64,000 nucleotides of DNA from Bacteroides zhangwenhongii (GCF_009193325.2 NZ_CP059856.1:1364001-1428000), one strand, 5' to 3'. Positions 8,322-18,014 are shown, numbered from the stretch's first letter. The notes: generated by a model from the sequence alone, not told the origin. Numbers and translations: made by a program.

Positions 8322-10544
8322 ATGAAATATATGATAATAGGACTGTTCCTGTTATTTGCCGGTAATCTATATGCGCAAGTACGGGGAACAGTGAAAGATA
8401 GTACTGGGGAGGCTATTCCGGGTGCAAATGTGTTCTGGATGAATACAGGGCAAGGAGTGACAACTAAGGAAGATGGTAGTTTTTCTATTGTAAAACCTTC
8501 CAAAAGCCACATGTTAATAATCAGTTTTATTGGTTTCCAGAATGATACCATTCATGTGAGCAGTAAAAATCAGCAGTTGGATATTGTGCTTCGTGATGGA
8601 GTGGAATTGAATGAGGTGAATATTGTCACTCGCAAACTGGGAACGATGAAATTACGCAGTAGCGTGATGAATGAAGATATGATAAGCAGTGCTGAATTGA
8701 GTAGAGCTGCTTGTTGTAATCTGGGTGAAAGTTTTGTGACCAATCCTTCGGTAGATGTGAGCTATTCTGATGCAGCAACAGGGGCCAAGCAGATTAAATT
8801 ATTAGGACTGTCCGGCACTTATGTGCAGATGTTGACGGAAAACATTCCGAATTATCGTGGGGCAGCTTCTCCTTATGGACTAGGTTATGTTCCCGGTCCG
8901 TGGATGCAGAGTATACAAGTTTCCAAAGGAACGTCTTCAGTAAAGAATGGTTATGAAGCCATCACCGGACAGATTAACGTGGAATTTAAGAAACCGCAGT
9001 TGCCGGAAGCCGACTGGGTATCTGCCAATCTTTTTGCAAGCACTACCAATCGGTATGAAGCCAATGCAGATGCTACATTAAAGATTTCCAAACGATGGAG
9101 TACTTCTTTGCTGGCACATTATGAGAATGAGACTAAGGCGCATGATGGCAATGATGACGGATTTGTGGATATTCCTCAAGTAGAACAGTATAATGTGTGG
9201 AACCGATGGGCATATATGGGCGACCATTATGTTTTTCAGGCAGGTATCAAAGCTCTTTCCGAAACACGTACCAGCGGACAGGCCAATCATGGAGGGACAA
9301 TGCACTCCGGTGATTTATATAAAGTGGGGATTGATACAGAACGTTATGAATTCTTCACCAAGAATGCTTACATATTTAATAAGGAGAAGAATACGAATCT
9401 GGCTTTGATTCTTTCCACCACTTTGCACAATCAGGATGCTACGTATGGACGCAAACTGTATAATGTGGATCAAACCAACGTTTATGCTTCGCTGATGTTT
9501 GAAACGGAATTTAATCCGCAGAACAGCTTTTCCGCAGGATTAAGCTTCAATTATGATGCTTACGACCAGCATTATCGTTTGGAGAATAATACGGATAATC
9601 CTCTCAAAGCTTTTGAAAAGGAAGCCGTTCCCGGTGCATACGTGCAATATACGTTGAACCTGAATGATAAATGGATGGTGATGGCGGGTTTGCGTGGAGA
9701 CTACAGTAACGAACATGGTTTCTTTGTGACTCCGCGTGCACATCTTAAATACAATCCGAATGATTATGTGAACTTCCGTCTTTCTGCCGGAAAAGGGTAT
9801 CGTACCAATCATGTGCTGGCAGAAAACAATTATCTGCTTTCCAGTAGTCGTAAGGTAGAAATTGCTAAGAATCTGGATATGGAAGAAGCATGGAATTACG
9901 GTGCCAGTGTATCTACTTATATTCCTATATTCGGCAAAACGCTGAATGTAAATGCAGAATACTATTACACAGATTTCTTGAAACAAGTAATAGTGGATAT
10001 GGATAGCAACCCTCATGAAGTAGCTTTCTATAATTTGAATGGACGTTCTTACTCGCATGTATTCCAGGTGGAAGCAAGTTATCCTTTCTTCAAAGGATTC
10101 ACTTTGACAGGAGCTTACCGACTCACGGATGCAAAAACGACTTACAAAGGAGTGCGAATGGAGAAACCTCTAACCAGCAAATACAAAGGCTTGCTCACTG
10201 CTTCTTACCAGACTCCGCTGGGGATTTGGCAGTTTGATGCAACACTGCAACTGAATGGTGGAGGTAGGATGCCTGCTCCTTATGAATTGGGAGATGGACA
10301 GTTGTCCTGGGAACGTCGATATGGTAGTTTTGAGCAGTTGAGCTTACAGGTGACACGTTACTTCCGCCGCTGGTCTATCTATGTAGGAGGCGAGAACCTG
10401 ACCAATTTCAAACAAAAGAATCCGATTGTCGATGCGGCAAATCCTTGGGGAAGCAACTTTGATTCCACTATGATATGGGGACCGGTACACGGGGCAAAAG
10501 GATATATCGGAATACGTTTTAATTTAGCTAGGAATAGTGAGTAA
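8322..10544 (+). CDS. TonB-dependent outer-membrane receptor of the metal cluster
   Basis: A 740-residue outer-membrane receptor. It has a signal peptide (residues 1-19, ending YAQ), a carboxypeptidase-D regulatory-like domain (about 20-95, VRGTVKDSTGEAIPGANVFW), a plug domain (about 105-220), then a beta-barrel ending in RFNLARNSE. At 740 residues it is much shorter than a SusC, and it has no SusD partner. It lies between the HYC_CC_PP gene and an HMA/CopA pair. Location implies a ligand linked to copper or another heavy metal, but this is inference. It could also move a metallophore. The last codons and stop lie in a small direct duplication (10528-10563). Confidence 0.87.
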   Translation: MKYMIIGLFLLFAGNLYAQVRGTVKDSTGEAIPGANVFWMNTGQGVTTKEDGSFSIVKPSKSHMLIISFIGFQNDTIHVSSKNQQLDIVLRDGVELNEVNIVTRKLGTMKLRSSVMNEDMISSAELSRAACCNLGESFVTNPSVDVSYSDAATGAKQIKLLGLSGTYVQMLTENIPNYRGAASPYGLGYVPGPWMQSIQVSKGTSSVKNGYEAITGQINVEFKKPQLPEADWVSANLFASTTNRYEANADATLKISKRWSTSLLAHYENETKAHDGNDDGFVDIPQVEQYNVWNRWAYMGDHYVFQAGIKALSETRTSGQANHGGTMHSGDLYKVGIDTERYEFFTKNAYIFNKEKNTNLALILSTTLHNQDATYGRKLYNVDQTNVYASLMFETEFNPQNSFSAGLSFNYDAYDQHYRLENNTDNPLKAFEKEAVPGAYVQYTLNLNDKWMVMAGLRGDYSNEHGFFVTPRAHLKYNPNDYVNFRLSAGKGYRTNHVLAENNYLLSSSRKVEIAKNLDMEEAWNYGASVSTYIPIFGKTLNVNAEYYYTDFLKQVIVDMDSNPHEVAFYNLNGRSYSHVFQVEASYPFFKGFTLTGAYRLTDAKTTYKGVRMEKPLTSKYKGLLTASYQTPLGIWQFDATLQLNGGGRMPAPYELGDGQLSWERRYGSFEQLSLQVTRYFRRWSIYVGGENLTNFKQKNPIVDAANPWGSNFDSTMIWGPVHGAKGYIGIRFNLARNSE

Positions 10545-10563
10545 AAACTAGGAATAGTGAGTA
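10528..10563 (+). repeat. 16-bp direct duplication across the receptor stop codon
   Basis: CTAGGAATAGTGAGTA occurs at 10528-10543 and again at 10548-10563, a 20-bp period. The first copy encodes the last residues and the stop of the TonB receptor. It looks like a small local duplication with no obvious function. Confidence 0.8.
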
Positions 10564-10616
10564 GCGAAACGATCACATAGAAAATAAAGAATACTAATTT
10601 TAAACTGATAGGAAAA

Positions 10617-10940
10617 ATGAAAACAAAAAGATGGATGGTCACTTGCGTGGTGGCTCTTTTGAGTGTAGCAGCTGTATTGGCAAAAGATATTCGTGTAGTT
10701 GTATTCAAAGTGTCCCAGATGCATTGTGAGAAATGCGAAAAGAAAGTAAAAGATAATATGCGCTTTGAAAAAGGATTGAAGGATATTGTAACTGAAGTAA
10801 AAGCCAGGCTGGTAACTATCACGTATGATGCCGAGAAAACAAATGTAAAGAAGTTACAGGCAGGGTTTAATAAGTTTAAGTATGAAGCTGAATTTGTAAA
10901 AGAAACAAAGAAAGGTGATCAAAAGACTGATAAGAAGTAA
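10617..10940 (+). CDS. Secreted heavy-metal-associated (HMA) domain protein
   Basis: A 107-residue protein with a signal peptide (residues 1-22, ending VLA) and one HMA ferredoxin-like domain carrying QMHCEKCEKKVKDN (C37 and C40). HMA domains bind Cu(I) or similar soft metals through CxxC. Export implies a periplasmic metal carrier. It follows the TonB receptor by 72 bp and precedes copA by 96 bp, with a terminator-like hairpin in that gap. It likely hands metal between the envelope and the pump, but the direction is not shown by sequence. Confidence 0.85.
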   Translation: MKTKRWMVTCVVALLSVAAVLAKDIRVVVFKVSQMHCEKCEKKVKDNMRFEKGLKDIVTEVKARLVTITYDAEKTNVKKLQAGFNKFKYEAEFVKETKKGDQKTDKK

Positions 10941-10987
10941 TTGAACAAATACCAGTGTTAGCTTGTTTCTATAAATAAACAATGGTT

Positions 10988-11019
10988 CTTTCCCGACTCC
11001 TTTTAAGGGGTCGGGAAAG
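10988..11019 (+). terminator. Hairpin between the HMA gene and copA
   Basis: CTTTCCCGACTCC pairs with GGGGTCGGGAAAG (13-bp stem, one G-U pair) around a 6-nt loop. There is no T-run after it. It may be a partial terminator or an RNA processing element that sets copA levels relative to the upstream genes. Confidence 0.5.
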
Positions 11020-11036
11020 GCATAAACTATAATTAT

Positions 11037-13247
11037 ATGGGTAACACAATAAAGAAGGCATTTCCTGTACTTAATATGCACTGTGCAGGATGTGCTAATA
11101 ATGTAGAAAAAACAGTGAAAAAATTGCCGGGAGTTATCGAGGCTTCCGTTAATTTTGCTACCAATACGTTGACCGTTTCTTATGAGAAGGATCAGCTGAC
11201 TCCCGGAGAAATCCGTGCGGCTGTGCTTGCGGCAGGTTATGATCTGATTGTGGAAGAAGCCCACAAGGAGGAACGCCGGGAAGAGGAGCAGCATAAGCGT
11301 TACACTCGTTTGAAGTGGAAAGTGATTGGGGCTTGGATTTTGGTAGTGCCGTTGCTGGTATTTTCCATGATACTGATGCATGTACCCTACTCTAATGAGA
11401 TTCAGATGGTACTTGCTATCCCTGTCATGGTCTTTTTCGGAGGTGGTTTCTTTACCGGAGCTTGGAAACAGGCTAAACTGGGACGGAGCAATATGGATAC
11501 ACTGGTTGCACTTAGTACTTCCATTGCTTTTCTGTTCAGTCTGTTCAATACGTTCTTCCCCGAATTTTGGTATGCTCGTGGATTGGAACCGCACGTTTAT
11601 TATGAGGCTTCTGCGGTGATTATCGCTTTCGTTCTTACCGGAAAATTGATGGAGGAACGTGCTAAAGGCAATACCTCGACTGCTATTCGCAAGTTGATGG
11701 GAATGCAGCCTAAAGTAGCCCGGGTTCTGCGCAATGGAGTGGAAGAGGAGATCTTGATCGAGAACCTCCAGATAGGTGATATGGTTGTTGTACGTCCGGG
11801 AGAACAGATACCGGTGGACGGTCAGCTTTCCGAAGGCGATTCCTATGTTGACGAAAGTATGATTAGTGGTGAACCGGTTCCGGTAGAAAAGAAGAAAGGC
11901 GATAAAGTCTTGGCAGGAACGATCAACCAGCGTGGCTCGTTCATCATATATGCCACACAGGTAGGCAGTGAAACGGTGCTTGCCCGCATCATTTCCATGG
12001 TGCAGGAAGCACAGGGTAGCAAAGCTCCCGTGCAACGTATCGTCGACCGCATTACCGGAATTTTCGTACCTGTCGTATTGGGGATTGCTATCCTGACATT
12101 TGTTTTATGGGTTGCCATCGGTGGCAGTGAATATATCTCTTATGGCATTCTGTCGGCTGTTTCTGTCCTTGTCATTGCTTGTCCATGTGCTTTGGGACTT
12201 GCTACGCCTACTGCATTGATGGTGGGAATAGGCAAAGCTGCCAGCCAGCATATTCTGATTAAAGACGCGGTAGCCTTGGAACAAATGCGTAAAGTGGATG
12301 TCGTTGTACTGGATAAAACCGGAACATTGACCGAAGGACACCCTACTGCTACCGGATGGTTATGGGCGCAATCGCAGGAACCTCATTTCAAAGATGTGCT
12401 TTTAGCTGCAGAAATGAAATCGGAACATCCGCTTGCCGGTGCTATCGTGTCTGCTCTTCAGAACGAGGAGAAGGTAAAACCCGCTGCATTGGACAGCTTC
12501 GAGAGTATTACGGGAAAAGGAATCAAGGTCTCTTATGAGGGACATACCTATTGGGTAGGTAGCCATAAGCTCCTAAAAGATTTCAGTGCGACAGTAAATG
12601 ATGTGATGGCTGAAATGCTGGTTCGCTATGAATCGGATGGCAATGGTATCATCTACTTTGGACGTGAAAATGAATTATTGGCTATCATTGCTGTTTCTGA
12701 CCCGATAAAGGCTACTTCTGCCGAAGCGGTAAAAGAACTGAAACGTCAAGGCATTGACATCTGTATGTTGACGGGTGACGGGCAGCGGACGGCATTAGCT
12801 GTTTCTTCCCGTTTAGGAATTGAACGTTTTGTCGCTGACGCTCTGCCGGATGATAAGGCCGAGTTTGTGCGTGAGCTTCAAATGCAGGGAAAGAAAGTCG
12901 CTATGGTAGGAGATGGTATCAACGATTCGCAGGCTCTGGCACTGGCTGACGTGAGCATTGCCATGGGGAAAGGAACTGATATTGCTATGGACGTGGCTAT
13001 GGTAACTTTGATGACATCAGATTTATTGCTGCTTCCTAAAGCTTTTCAGTTGTCAAAGCAGACGGTCAAACTGATTCATCAGAATCTTTTCTGGGCGTTT
13101 ATTTATAATCTGATCGGCATTCCTATTGCTGCCGGTATTTTGTTCCCATTGAACGGTTTGTTATTGAATCCGATGTTGGCAAGTGCTGCAATGGCCTTCT
13201 CCAGTGTGAGTGTAGTGCTCAATTCATTGAGCTTGGGAAGAAAATGA
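11037..13247 (+). CDS. copA: Copper-translocating P1B-type ATPase, CopA
   Basis: A 736-residue inner-membrane ATPase that exports Cu(I). It has one N-terminal HMA domain (MHCAGC, C16 and C19), transmembrane helices, the ion-selective CPC (C382-P383-C384 in [14 protein letters not shown]), the phosphorylation motif DKTGTLTEG (D426), SEHPLAG and [12 protein letters not shown]. The C-terminal helices contain [11 protein letters not shown] and [13 protein letters not shown], typical of the Cu(I) group. It is the last gene of the metal cluster. An IS256-family element lies 80 bp downstream. Confidence 0.95.
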   Translation: MGNTIKKAFPVLNMHCAGCANNVEKTVKKLPGVIEASVNFATNTLTVSYEKDQLTPGEIRAAVLAAGYDLIVEEAHKEERREEEQHKRYTRLKWKVIGAWILVVPLLVFSMILMHVPYSNEIQMVLAIPVMVFFGGGFFTGAWKQAKLGRSNMDTLVALSTSIAFLFSLFNTFFPEFWYARGLEPHVYYEASAVIIAFVLTGKLMEERAKGNTSTAIRKLMGMQPKVARVLRNGVEEEILIENLQIGDMVVVRPGEQIPVDGQLSEGDSYVDESMISGEPVPVEKKKGDKVLAGTINQRGSFIIYATQVGSETVLARIISMVQEAQGSKAPVQRIVDRITGIFVPVVLGIAILTFVLWVAIGGSEYISYGILSAVSVLVIACPCALGLATPTALMVGIGKAASQHILIKDAVALEQMRKVDVVVLDKTGTLTEGHPTATGWLWAQSQEPHFKDVLLAAEMKSEHPLAGAIVSALQNEEKVKPAALDSFESITGKGIKVSYEGHTYWVGSHKLLKDFSATVNDVMAEMLVRYESDGNGIIYFGRENELLAIIAVSDPIKATSAEAVKELKRQGIDICMLTGDGQRTALAVSSRLGIERFVADALPDDKAEFVRELQMQGKKVAMVGDGINDSQALALADVSIAMGKGTDIAMDVAMVTLMTSDLLLLPKAFQLSKQTVKLIHQNLFWAFIYNLIGIPIAAGILFPLNGLLLNPMLASAAMAFSSVSVVLNSLSLGRK

Positions 13248-13289
13248 GTAAGCGACTGTACAAAGAAAACAAATTGTAAGTAAATAATA

Positions 13290-13298
13290 AACGGTGAA
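13290..13298 (+). repeat. Left arm of an inverted repeat now split by the IS256 element
   Basis: AACGGTGAA here is matched by TTCACCGTT at 14697-14705, on the other side of the insertion. Without the insertion the two arms would bracket about 70 bp between the convergent copA and araC-type genes. That is a plausible shared terminator stem. The pairing is short, so this is a suggestion. Confidence 0.35.
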
Positions 13299-13337
13299 TA
13301 CTTTGCGGAGGCACTATAAAATATTTTGTGTAAATGT

Positions 13338-13370
13338 AAAATACGGGATTCAGTACGAGTTCCGTATTTT
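13338..13370 (+). terminator. Hairpin plus T-run inside the left end of the IS256 element
   Basis: AAAATACGG pairs perfectly with CCGTATTTT around a 15-nt loop and is followed by more T residues. It would stop read-through from copA into the transposase gene, a common way for an insertion sequence to limit its own transposition. Confidence 0.6.
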
Positions 13371-13391
13371 TTTATTTAATAGATTTGCAAA

Positions 13392-14621
13392 ATGAAAAAG
13401 ATTATGAAAGAGAATCATGTAGTGCCTGATGAGGTTTTAACCAAGGAGTTCCTCAGCCATTTCAAAACTGAGGCAGACGTAAGCAAGTTCCTAAAGCAGC
13501 TCCACGCCCAAGTGCTGGAGAAGATGCTTGAAGGTGAGATGGATGCTCATTTGGGTTATGAGAAACATTCTGTTTCCGGCAATAACAGTGGTAATTCCCG
13601 TAACGGCAGTTACCCCAAGAAAATCCAGACCGAGCACGGCGAGGCTGTCATACCCATCCCTCGTGACCGCAACGGTCAGTTTGAACCCATAGTAGTCCCC
13701 AAGCATGAAAGCCGTGGGCTTTCCATAGAAAAGCTTGTTATCTCCTTATATGCCAAAGGAATGAGTGTGTCCGATATAGAAGAAGAGATGCGCGAGATCT
13801 ATGAGATAGAACTCTCCACCTCTGCCATCTCCATCATCACAAACAAAGTAAACCAGGCTGCTCAAGAATGGCAGAACCGTCCTTTGGACCCGGTCTATCT
13901 CATCGTTTGGATGGACGGTATTGTCTTCAAGGTCCGTGACAACGGGAAGATTATCAACAAGACTGTCTATCTCTGTGTCGGCCTGAAACAAAACGGCTTG
14001 AAGGAAGTTCTTGGCATGTGGGTGGGTAAATCAGAGAGTTCCGCCTTCTGGATGGGTGTTCTCACTGACTTGAAGGCCCGTGGGGTACAAGATATACTGA
14101 TAACCTGTACCGATAACCTGAACGGATTTACGGACACTATACGTACCGTATTCCCTCAGTCATCAACTCAGATTTGTGTTGTACATCAGATAAGAAACTC
14201 ATGTAAATATGTCGTTTACAAGGACAAAAAAGAGTTCACGGCAGATATGAAGAATATCTATAATGCGCCAAACAAGGAAGTTGCTGCCGCGGAGCTTGAT
14301 AATCTGGAAAAGAAATGGGGAGGGAAGTACCCTTATGCCATTCTTTCATGGAGGAACAACTGGGATGATCTGACTGTTTTCTTTCAGTTCCCATTGGAAA
14401 TCAGAAAAATAATCTATACCACAAATCTCATTGAAAATCTGAATGGAAAAATCAGAAAGTACACTAAATCAAAGCTTTCATTCCCGTCGGATGACGCAGT
14501 GAAGAAGATGGTATACCTTTCCTTGATGGAGATTGAGAAGAAATGGACAATGCCGATTACTAACTGGGGATTGATTATGAACCAGTTTATGCTTATTTTT
14601 GAAAACAGAATCCAGATATAA
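13392..14621 (+). CDS. IS256-family (mutator-type) transposase
   Basis: A 409-residue DDE transposase. Family marks include [17 protein letters not shown] near residue 43, [12 protein letters not shown], and the catalytic triad D175 ([10 protein letters not shown]), D241 (TCTDNLNGF) and E348 ([14 protein letters not shown]), with the C/H signature [14 protein letters not shown] between D and E. Full length and undamaged. The ATG at 13392 directly follows the internal hairpin. A TAGATTTG sequence ends five bases before the ATG and could be a leaderless promoter, but this is weak. Confidence 0.95.
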   Translation: MKKIMKENHVVPDEVLTKEFLSHFKTEADVSKFLKQLHAQVLEKMLEGEMDAHLGYEKHSVSGNNSGNSRNGSYPKKIQTEHGEAVIPIPRDRNGQFEPIVVPKHESRGLSIEKLVISLYAKGMSVSDIEEEMREIYEIELSTSAISIITNKVNQAAQEWQNRPLDPVYLIVWMDGIVFKVRDNGKIINKTVYLCVGLKQNGLKEVLGMWVGKSESSAFWMGVLTDLKARGVQDILITCTDNLNGFTDTIRTVFPQSSTQICVVHQIRNSCKYVVYKDKKEFTADMKNIYNAPNKEVAAAELDNLEKKWGGKYPYAILSWRNNWDDLTVFFQFPLEIRKIIYTTNLIENLNGKIRKYTKSKLSFPSDDAVKKMVYLSLMEIEKKWTMPITNWGLIMNQFMLIFENRIQI

Positions 14622-14696
14622 GAGAACTTATAACTGAATCCCGTTTACATTTACACAATATTATGGACACTGCCTTTGCGGATCATGCGCAATTTG

Positions 14697-14705
14697 TTCA
14701 CCGTT
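14697..14705 (+). repeat. Right arm of the inverted repeat split by the IS256 element
   Basis: TTCACCGTT, the reverse complement of 13290-13298. See the left arm. Confidence 0.35.
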
Positions 14706-14759
14706 CGTTTTTGGGGATTCGTTGTTTATAATTTTATCCTCTATTGCTCTTCGTAGGAA

Positions 14760-15599
14760 TTATCTGTTCCTGAATTCCAATGGTGTCATTCCTACGTACC
14801 GCCTAAAATACTTACCAAAGAATGAGGCGCTGGGGAAGTTTAGTGAGTAAGCTATCTCTTGGATAGTCATATTAGTTCCTTTCAGTTTCGCTTTGGCGTC
14901 CATGACCACAATATACGCAATGGTATCCAGCACACTTTTGCCTGTCACTTGTTTTACGGTTGTACTTAGATGTTGAAGCGATATTCCTAGTTTATCTGCG
15001 TAGAATTGTGCACGACGTTCATCTTTATAATTCTCGGTGATGGCTTGAATCAATTCCCGGCAAATTTCCTTTTTGCGGTTCGAACTATTGTTTTCACCCG
15101 GAAATTTACGATATATCAATCGTATGCTTGTCAAGATAGTCTGAAGAGATAATTCAACCAATTCAGAATCCATTTCAAAGTTCTCATTACAACTGACACG
15201 CGATAATAGAGCAAAATAGTCTTTCAGATAACTGGCTACTTCTTCATTGAGAGGGATTACCGGCTGTTCTATCAGTTTTGGATATTCGTTACCGATGTTT
15301 TTCATCAGATTGATTCGTCCGGCACAATAGGCGGAAAAACCGGCAAAGCAGAGACATACTTTTTCTGTTTTCTCCCGAAATTGGATGATTGTTCCCGGTA
15401 ATAATGTTATCAGGTCATTCGGACGGATTTCATAATCAAGCAGATTGATGGAGGCTTTCATCGAGCCTTCGGTGCAGATGGCAACAATACATGCCTGCAA
15501 CCGACAGGATTGCTTATAGATATTGAGAATGTCTTCCGTAACATTCGTCCATGCTAATACTTCGGTAGGCAAGTCTACCTGTGGGAAGTCCATTTTCAT
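14760..15599 (-). CDS. AraC-family transcriptional regulator
   Basis: A 279-residue regulator with an N-terminal cupin-like sensing half (about 1-170) and a C-terminal AraC-type double helix-turn-helix (about 180-279: FYADKLGISLQHLSTTVKQVTGKS, then TIQEIAYSLNFPSASFFGKYFRRYVGMTPLEFR). The ATG at 15599 (MKMDFPQVDLP) is preferred because a -7 box at 15625-15632 predicts a start of transcription just upstream. It converges on copA and may once have been its close neighbour, before the IS256 insertion. A role in metal response is only a guess. It is divergent from lipB. Confidence 0.9.
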   Translation of the reverse strand: MKMDFPQVDLPTEVLAWTNVTEDILNIYKQSCRLQACIVAICTEGSMKASINLLDYEIRPNDLITLLPGTIIQFREKTEKVCLCFAGFSAYCAGRINLMKNIGNEYPKLIEQPVIPLNEEVASYLKDYFALLSRVSCNENFEMDSELVELSLQTILTSIRLIYRKFPGENNSSNRKKEICRELIQAITENYKDERRAQFYADKLGISLQHLSTTVKQVTGKSVLDTIAYIVVMDAKAKLKGTNMTIQEIAYSLNFPSASFFGKYFRRYVGMTPLEFRNR

Positions 15600-15624
15600 A
15601 GTTGCGTTTGTTATATTTACAGTG

Positions 15625-15632
15625 CAAAAGTA
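15625..15632 (-). promoter_or_regulatory. -7 box for the AraC-family gene
   Basis: Minus strand TACTTTTG, a full consensus match. Expected leader about 22 nt. It lies 20 bp from the lipB -7 box, so the two divergent promoters overlap. Confidence 0.55.
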
Positions 15633-15652
15633 CATATTTTCTTTTTATTTCT

Positions 15653-15660
15653 TACCTTTG
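15653..15660 (+). promoter_or_regulatory. -7 box for lipB
   Basis: TACCTTTG, a full match, ends 5 nt before the lipB ATG at 15666. The mRNA would be leaderless or nearly so. Confidence 0.5.
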
Positions 15661-15665
15661 TTTTT

Positions 15666-16349
15666 ATGAAAACAACTTTTATCGATTGGAATTTAATACC
15701 GTATGCCGAAGCGTGGCAACGGCAGGCGGAGTGGTTTGACGGTGTAGTTCGGGCAAAAGCTCAGAGTGAAGTCTATGAGAACCTCATTATTATGTGTGAG
15801 CATCCACACGTTTATACATTGGGGCGCAGTGGAAAAGAAAATAATATGTTGCTGAGTGATGGGCAGCTAAAGGCGATTGGCGCTACTCTTTATCACATAG
15901 ATCGGGGAGGGGACATCACTTATCATGGTCCCGGACAGTTGGTGTGTTATCCGATATTGAATTTGGATGAATTTGCATTAGGACTAAAGGAATATGTTCA
16001 TTTGTTGGAAGAAGCGGTGATACGTGTATGTGCATCTTATGACATTGAAGCGGGGAGGTTGGAGAAAGCTACAGGCGTATGGTTGGAAGGTGATACCCCT
16101 CGTGCCCGTAAGATTTGTGCGATAGGAGTAAGGAGCAGTCATTATGTTACAATGCACGGGTTGGCATTGAATGTAAATACGGATTTACGGTATTTCAGTT
16201 ATATTCACCCTTGCGGGTTTATTGATAAAGGCGTCACTTCTCTTCGTCAGGAATTGAAACGTGAGATACCTATGGACGAAGTGAAGCAGCGCCTTGAAAA
16301 TGAACTTAGAAAACTACTCCGAATCCCAGTTGCCAAGTCTGGTGCATAA
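15666..16349 (+). CDS. lipB: Octanoyl-[ACP]:protein N-octanoyltransferase LipB
   Basis: A cytoplasmic enzyme that moves octanoate from ACP to lipoyl domains, such as the glycine cleavage H-protein, the first step of lipoate synthesis. It is 227 residues. Conserved parts are CEHPHVYTLGRSG (44-56), RGGDITYHGPGQL (80-92), K149 in ARKICAIGVR, and the catalytic cysteine C183 in HPCGFIDKGVTSL. The 3' end overlaps the convergent PorQ-like gene by 44 bp. Confidence 0.95.
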   Translation: MKTTFIDWNLIPYAEAWQRQAEWFDGVVRAKAQSEVYENLIIMCEHPHVYTLGRSGKENNMLLSDGQLKAIGATLYHIDRGGDITYHGPGQLVCYPILNLDEFALGLKEYVHLLEEAVIRVCASYDIEAGRLEKATGVWLEGDTPRARKICAIGVRSSHYVTMHGLALNVNTDLRYFSYIHPCGFIDKGVTSLRQELKREIPMDEVKQRLENELRKLLRIPVAKSGA

Positions 16350-17223
16350 GGCAATCCTTATCAGCCAGTGCATAAGAGAAATCGACGCGCATTGGCCAGA
16401 AATTAATTCCACAACCCAGCGTACCATAGTTGCCTATTCCTTTATCATTGTTTCCGAAATGGTATCCTGCGCGGACTACTCCATATTTCAGGAAGTTATA
16501 TTCGGCTCCTATTCCTGCTTGCAAATGCCGGATTTCGGAAGGAAGAAGATAGTTGAAGTCAAGTGCTACTTGCAAACGATTCTCCATGCTGAATGGAAGG
16601 TCGACACTACCTCCCAATCCCAATCGTGCAGGCAATTTCTGACCATCCAGCTTTTTGCCCAAGTTGGCGGCTTGGAAACCAATAGACCAAGAAGCCATTC
16701 CATCCAGAAGATCCGTATTCCGATAATAGGTGGCACCAAAGTCAAGAGCGACACTGCTCTTGCTATCTGCTTCCTTTGCTACTTTTTCTTGCAGATATCT
16801 GAATGTCAATGACAGTGATAAGTTCTTGGCTACATTCCTGAAGTAGGCAGCTTCCAAATCCCATATACGGGGACGGTAATCCATTATTTTAGGATCCTTG
16901 AAGTGGCGGAATCCCAAAGCAAATCCATGAATACCTTCTCTTCCGATCCGATAGAAAAGAGATGCGCTGTGCAGCGCACAGTCCTTGTTGATATCAGCGT
17001 ATGAATAACTAGCGCCCATTGCTTCCTGTGAGAAAGCGATTGTAGAGGCGTTATGAAAGATAGCTGTGCTACCGTTATCGGTGATAGCTAATCCTGTACC
17101 TGCCATACCTGCCGATTGGGCATCCGGAGTAAGTTCCAGAAAGTTGGCATTTGCCATTTCTTGTGCTCCCAGCAAAGCGGGGAATAAGCACGAGGCTAGA
17201 AGGAAATGTTTAACTCGTTTCAT
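16306..17223 (-). CDS. PorV/PorQ-family outer-membrane protein
   Basis: A 305-residue beta-barrel protein. It has a signal peptide (1-20, ending LGAQ), then ANFLELTPDAQSAGMAGTGLA, the PorV/PorQ (FadL-like) opening, and a C-terminal strand ending in phenylalanine (WQLGFGVVF). PorQ proteins are outer-membrane parts linked to type IX secretion in Bacteroidota, although gut Bacteroides usually lack the full system. It is upstream of nothing on its strand and 14 bp downstream of the DUF1460 gene, so likely co-transcribed with it. It overlaps the end of lipB. Confidence 0.83.
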   Translation of the reverse strand: MKRVKHFLLASCLFPALLGAQEMANANFLELTPDAQSAGMAGTGLAITDNGSTAIFHNASTIAFSQEAMGASYSYADINKDCALHSASLFYRIGREGIHGFALGFRHFKDPKIMDYRPRIWDLEAAYFRNVAKNLSLSLTFRYLQEKVAKEADSKSSVALDFGATYYRNTDLLDGMASWSIGFQAANLGKKLDGQKLPARLGLGGSVDLPFSMENRLQVALDFNYLLPSEIRHLQAGIGAEYNFLKYGVVRAGYHFGNNDKGIGNYGTLGCGINFWPMRVDFSYALADKDCLMHQTWQLGFGVVF

Positions 17224-17237
17224 AATTCGTTATTTTT

Positions 17238-18008
17238 TTAGTGAGACATTCGGACAACACGTATACCTGTCCACGATTTATTATTGTTAAGCATATGATT
17301 GAGGGGATCATCACTGATAACTACTTTTCCCAGTGTAGAGGAAGCATGTAGCAGATGCAGTTTCCCTTTTATATATTGCGCTATCCCAACGTGAGCAATG
17401 TCCAGTCCGGGAAGTTTCGTTGTGATGGCGATAATATCTCCGTCCATAATCCAGGATAATCCATTCTCCGGTAATTCGCTTTTCGGCAGCCAATGTACGA
17501 TTTTCCCGGATAATGCTTTCTCGTATTCGGTCATTCGGGCGATGTTTTCCGGAGAATTGGCTAGCTTTTTATATAGTTTTGGGTGAGCGGACATATAAGA
17601 GAGGTTTAATTGAAGAGTTTGTACACTGTTCTCTGCCGTCACATCCGTAAGGAATCCTTGACGGATACCATTCTCGATCCAATCGGAAGTGTAATGCAAA
17701 CGGGAAGGATATCCGTCGATAATTCCATCTCTGTAGCGTATCTTTTGCAGGTTCTCAGTAAAAGAAGAGCCGAGAGCTTGAGCCAGTGTGTATTCTACAA
17801 AAGTGAGGCAATCCACTGCATCGGTCCGGATAACCAACTCTTCTTCTCCATCCCGGTCTAGCGTATTGGCCACATATTTGGTTCCCAAATAAGACTTTCC
17901 GATTTGCAGCATCGTTCGAGAGTCCTGCGGAGTGAGCTCCGCAGGCTGTTGTTGGGCAAAAGTCATTGCACTTATAAACGATACTATGACGGATAAAAGT
18001 CTCCTCAT
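17238..18008 (-). CDS. DUF1460 (amidase-like, NlpC/P60 superfamily) secreted protein
   Basis: A 256-residue exported protein with a signal peptide (1-18, ending TFAQ). The core has AVDCLTFVEYTLAQAL, with the likely catalytic cysteine in DCLTF, and the later DIAHVGIAQY and LLHASS segments, with the likely catalytic histidine in AHVGI. These are hallmarks of DUF1460, an N-acetylmuramoyl-L-alanine amidase-like family acting on peptidoglycan. It starts 6 bp after the OPT transporter gene on the same strand. The transporter and amidase-like protein together could salvage cell-wall peptides (inference). Confidence 0.87.
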   Translation of the reverse strand: MRRLLSVIVSFISAMTFAQQQPAELTPQDSRTMLQIGKSYLGTKYVANTLDRDGEEELVIRTDAVDCLTFVEYTLAQALGSSFTENLQKIRYRDGIIDGYPSRLHYTSDWIENGIRQGFLTDVTAENSVQTLQLNLSYMSAHPKLYKKLANSPENIARMTEYEKALSGKIVHWLPKSELPENGLSWIMDGDIIAITTKLPGLDIAHVGIAQYIKGKLHLLHASSTLGKVVISDDPLNHMLNNNKSWTGIRVVRMSH

Positions 18009-18014
18009 GTTTGC

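Larger units (their letters stand above)
13328..14656 (+). mobile_element. IS256-family insertion sequence, about 1329 bp
   Basis: Terminal inverted repeats begin GTGTAAATGTAAA and continue CGGGATTCAGT (13328-13354 left, 14633-14656 right). The left copy has three extra bases in the middle. Flanking octamers AATATTTT (13320-13327) and AATATTAT (14657-14664) are a 7/8 match and may be the 8-bp target duplication. The exact ends are therefore uncertain by a base or two. The transposase frame is intact. It inserted between copA and the AraC-type gene without breaking either. Confidence 0.85.

Noticed and set aside
10854..12035. Long open frame (393 codons) on the minus strand
   Set aside because: It lies opposite copA, whose motifs are complete; the minus-strand product has no recognisable domain and unnatural composition.
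13380..13387. TAGATTTG as promoter of the IS256 transposase
   Set aside because: It matches the -7 pattern, but it lies directly after the internal terminator hairpin and only five bases before the ATG; chance is likely in such AT-rich DNA.
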